From positions 1 through 8,709 of the forward strand of contig JAOTST010000049.1 of the NCBI GenBank assembly GCA_029864785.1: a DNA stretch of 8,709 nucleotides, in the 5' to 3' direction. This document shows, in pieces, positions 6,943-8,709 of this stretch. Every line of letters begins with the position of its first letter. Within the stretch, counting starts at the first letter, position 1. This DNA comes from Chromatiales bacterium (GTDB taxonomy: Bacteria; Pseudomonadota; Gammaproteobacteria; Thiohalomonadales; Thiohalomonadaceae). The position numbers and the translations under genes are program-made. Under the pieces are notes generated by a model, which was given only the letters and a program-made list of their open reading frames with translations, did no database searches and was not told where the DNA came from.

Positions 6943-7587
6943 TTAAATATTAAAAATTGGTTGAAAACGTTGGCTTGCGGCGGTGATCTCACTGACAGTC
7001 GGTCGATCAAAAATATCGCTAATTACTGCCAACATATCGGCACCCGCTTCGACCAGTTGTGCACCATTTTCGGCGGTGATGCCGCCAATGGCAACCACAG
7101 GTAGTTTTATACTCTCTTTGGCTCGTTCCAACAGCGCGATATCGGCGGCTACGGCATCGGGTTTGGTGTTTGATGAGAAGAAACGGCCGAAGGCGACGTA
7201 GTCGGCACCCTCTTCCTGTGCCGCAATAGCCAGCTCAAGAGAGTTGTAACAGGAGATGCCGATAATTGCATCTTCGCCAAGCTGTTGGCGCGCCTCAAGT
7301 AGCGAGCCGTCATCCTGACCAATATGGAGCCCGTCGGCACTAATTTGTGCGGCAAGCTCCAGATCATCATTGATCACAAAGAGTACATCGTGGTGACGAC
7401 AGAGCTGCTTCAGAGCCGTGGCCTCTTCGACTCGTCGCTGCTGATCGACCGATTTATCACGATACTGAATCACACAGGCTCCACCGTGAATGGTCGCCTC
7501 GACCGAGTCGATAAGGCTCTCCCCGATCAGACCACTGTCGGTGATGGCGTAGAGTCCTTTGGGTACGATTCTGTTTAGTTTACTCAT
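6943..7587 (-). CDS. thiE: Thiamine-phosphate synthase
   Basis: A 214-residue TIM-barrel enzyme that joins HMP diphosphate with the thiazole phosphate to give thiamine phosphate, releasing pyrophosphate; cytoplasmic. Seen: LYAITD at 12-17, QYRDKS at 41-46 (HMP-PP binding), FVINDD at 70-75, DGLHIGQDD at 85-93 with the Mg-binding acids, GISCYN at 110-115, the phosphate loop GRFFSSNTKP at 134-143, VAIGGI at 165-170 and AVIS at 187-190. All expected motifs are present and length is normal. The stop of thiD lies only 3 nt before this ATG and there is no clear Shine-Dalgarno sequence, so translation probably relies on ribosomes finishing thiD. HemL follows after 36 nt. The thiazole genes (thiG and partners) are not in the window. 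Confidence 0.95.
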   Translation of the reverse strand: MSKLNRIVPKGLYAITDSGLIGESLIDSVEATIHGGACVIQYRDKSVDQQRRVEEATALKQLCRHHDVLFVINDDLELAAQISADGLHIGQDDGSLLEARQQLGEDAIIGISCYNSLELAIAAQEEGADYVAFGRFFSSNTKPDAVAADIALLERAKESIKLPVVAIGGITAENGAQLVEAGADMLAVISDIFDRPTVSEITAASQRFQPIFNI

Positions 7588-7590
7588 TAT

Positions 7591-8379
7591 TTATTTGGCT
7601 TGATGAGTTCGATTGGGGTGGTGCTGTCCGTTGCCGATTTTATAACCCTGCTTAAGGCTCTGCCAGGTAAATTGTTGTGCCTCTTCAACAGCCTGATGCA
7701 GCTCTTCACCGAGTGCAATCTTTGCAGCGATGCTTGATGCTAGGGTACAACCAGAGCCGTGGTAACTTTCGGGAAGTCGAGGCCAGTCGAGGGCTGACTT
7801 GGTGTGAGCCGTATAGAGCGTGTTAACCACATCGTCGGTATGGGCGTGGGTGCCGGTGATTAGTACGGCCTGTGCCCCCGCTTTTACAAGCATCTCTCCC
7901 GCTTCATCCAGAGAGCCCGCATCGGGTGCCAATTGTTGCACCTCATCACTGTTGGGAGTGAGCAGGGTGGTGAGAGGGAGGAGGTCGTGCAGCCGCTCGA
8001 CGATTGATTCATTACTCAATGATGCCCCGCCTCCTGCTCGCAAAATGGTATCCATGATTACCGGAATATCGGGGTGGCTCTTTAGTATCGACTCAATCGC
8101 ACGGAGATTTTCTACACTGCCGATCAACCCAATCTTAATCGCATCGACCTTAATATCATTAAGAATGGTTTCGGCCTGCTGGGTGACCAGTTCGGTAGAA
8201 ACCGGCTCCAGTCGTATTACATTATTTGTGTCCTGAACCGTAATCGCAGTAATGATGGGTAACGGCTGACAGCCGAAGTGAGTAATCGCTTCGATGTCGG
8301 CACAGATACCAGCGCCACCTGTGGGGTCGTTACCCGCAAAGATTAAAACAATTGGCGGAGTGGTACGGTGATGGCTCAT
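7591..8379 (-). CDS. thiD: Hydroxymethylpyrimidine / phosphomethylpyrimidine kinase
   Basis: A 262-residue ribokinase-like enzyme that phosphorylates HMP and then HMP phosphate to HMP diphosphate, the substrate of ThiE; cytoplasmic. Start: the frame is open to 8448, but family proteins begin just before the AGNDPTGGAGI motif, and the ATG at 8379 overlaps the upstream gene's stop as ATGA, so 8379 is chosen. Seen: FAGNDPTGGAGICAD at 14-28 (substrate binding), IKIGLIGS at 81-88, VIMDTILRAGGG at 107-118, LLTPNSDE at 139-146, AVLITGTH at 171-178, and the anion hole GSGC at 208-211 with C211 next to the catalytic loop. All key motifs are intact. No clear ribosome binding site precedes the ATG, in line with coupling to the aldolase-like gene. 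Any TPP riboswitch controlling this unit would lie beyond the right edge. Confidence 0.95.
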   Translation of the reverse strand: MSHHRTTPPIVLIFAGNDPTGGAGICADIEAITHFGCQPLPIITAITVQDTNNVIRLEPVSTELVTQQAETILNDIKVDAIKIGLIGSVENLRAIESILKSHPDIPVIMDTILRAGGGASLSNESIVERLHDLLPLTTLLTPNSDEVQQLAPDAGSLDEAGEMLVKAGAQAVLITGTHAHTDDVVNTLYTAHTKSALDWPRLPESYHGSGCTLASSIAAKIALGEELHQAVEEAQQFTWQSLKQGYKIGNGQHHPNRTHQAK

Positions 8380-8709
8380 TCTAGGATCGTATCGGCCTGC
8401 TGGGCGATAAAATAGGTCTTGGCCGAAAGCTCCAGCGAGCAGCTCCATTTGTAGGCGAGGTTGATCGATGTGCCTTGGGCATAAACGCCATGACCGCGCA
8501 CCACACAGATCTTATGGTTGGTAAGGCTATTGGCAACCGCTACTGGAGCGAGCTCTACATATTGATCGTAGGGGATGGTGATCACCGGCACCTCAGGGAA
8601 GTAGAGGTTTCCCTCAAAATCGACTGGGACAAAATTCTTTCCGTTTAATGTAAGCGCCACAGTATTGGGGCCGTGACTATGAATCACCGACTGGGTCAGG
8701 ATTATTCTG
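8376..8709 (-). CDS. Class II aldolase/adducin-family protein (C-terminal part only)
   Basis: The frame runs in from the right edge and stops at 8376; about 111 codons are visible, roughly the second half of a normal 200-220-residue family member. Seen: ILTQSVIHSHGPNTVAL near the edge, with the zinc-type H-S-H pair, then VDFEGNLYFPEVPV, a VRGHGVYAQG motif carrying the third expected histidine, and a helical tail. Known: in FucA-type aldolases two histidines of an HxH motif and one of a GHG motif, plus a Glu, hold zinc and cleave sugar phosphates; the Glu would be outside the window. The substrate cannot be told. An in-frame GTG at 8687 is internal, as the coding pattern continues upstream of it. 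Its stop overlaps the thiD start by 4 nt, so it is co-translated with the thiamine genes, suggesting a linked role. Confidence 0.82.
   Translation of the reverse strand, partial: RIILTQSVIHSHGPNTVALTLNGKNFVPVDFEGNLYFPEVPVITIPYDQYVELAPVAVANSLTNHKICVVRGHGVYAQGTSINLAYKWSCSLELSAKTYFIAQQADTILE

Noticed and set aside
7820..8236. 138-codon open frame on the plus strand opposite thiD
   Set aside because: It is fully antisense to a well-supported gene, has a Ser/Thr/Ile-rich composition typical of a shadow frame, and matches no family I know.
8380..8448. Longer ThiD starting at 8448
   Set aside because: The extra 23 residues lie wholly inside the aldolase-like gene, do not look like the ThiD family, and the ATG at 8379 forms the usual ATGA overlap.

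Overview
The window looks like ordinary chromosomal DNA of a gammaproteobacterium of moderate GC. The clues are the thiD-thiE-hemL order and the mpl-ubiX pair (both orders are known from Pseudomonas), a long-chain IspB-type prenyl synthase, a UbiX whose key residues fall at the Pseudomonas positions, and a DUF3391-type protein of the kind found in HD-GYP c-di-GMP phosphodiesterases. The genus cannot be fixed from sequence alone. I see no mobile element, CRISPR array, rRNA or tRNA, and no gene that looks recently transferred.

Layout. (1) Positions 1-2138 are read leftwards. ispB, the polyprenyl diphosphate synthase, is followed by a YgjP-type zinc metallopeptidase-like gene. After a 129-bp gap with a candidate promoter comes the 5' part of a DUF3391/HD-GYP gene that runs off the left edge. 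(2) Positions 2139-2310 form a divergent intergenic region whose AT-rich core can be read as a -10 box on either strand. (3) Positions 2311-4813 are a rightward three-gene operon: a five-helix membrane protein, mpl (recycling of cell-wall tripeptide) and ubiX (prenyl-FMN synthesis). The genes are joined by two ATGA stop/start overlaps, and the operon ends at a perfect 17-bp bidirectional terminator. (4) Positions 4903-8709 are read leftwards again: a class II aldolase-like gene (cut by the right edge), thiD, thiE, hemL and an outer-membrane beta-barrel protein.

Function. Most genes are housekeeping genes for cofactors and the cell envelope. IspB makes the ubiquinone side chain and UbiX makes the cofactor of the UbiD decarboxylase in the same pathway. 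ThiD and ThiE supply thiamine phosphate. HemL makes 5-aminolevulinate for haem. Mpl returns murein tripeptide to peptidoglycan synthesis. The less understood parts are the membrane protein coupled to mpl, the beta-barrel protein after hemL, and the aldolase-like gene overlapping thiD. I found no convincing new system; these three context links are the best leads.
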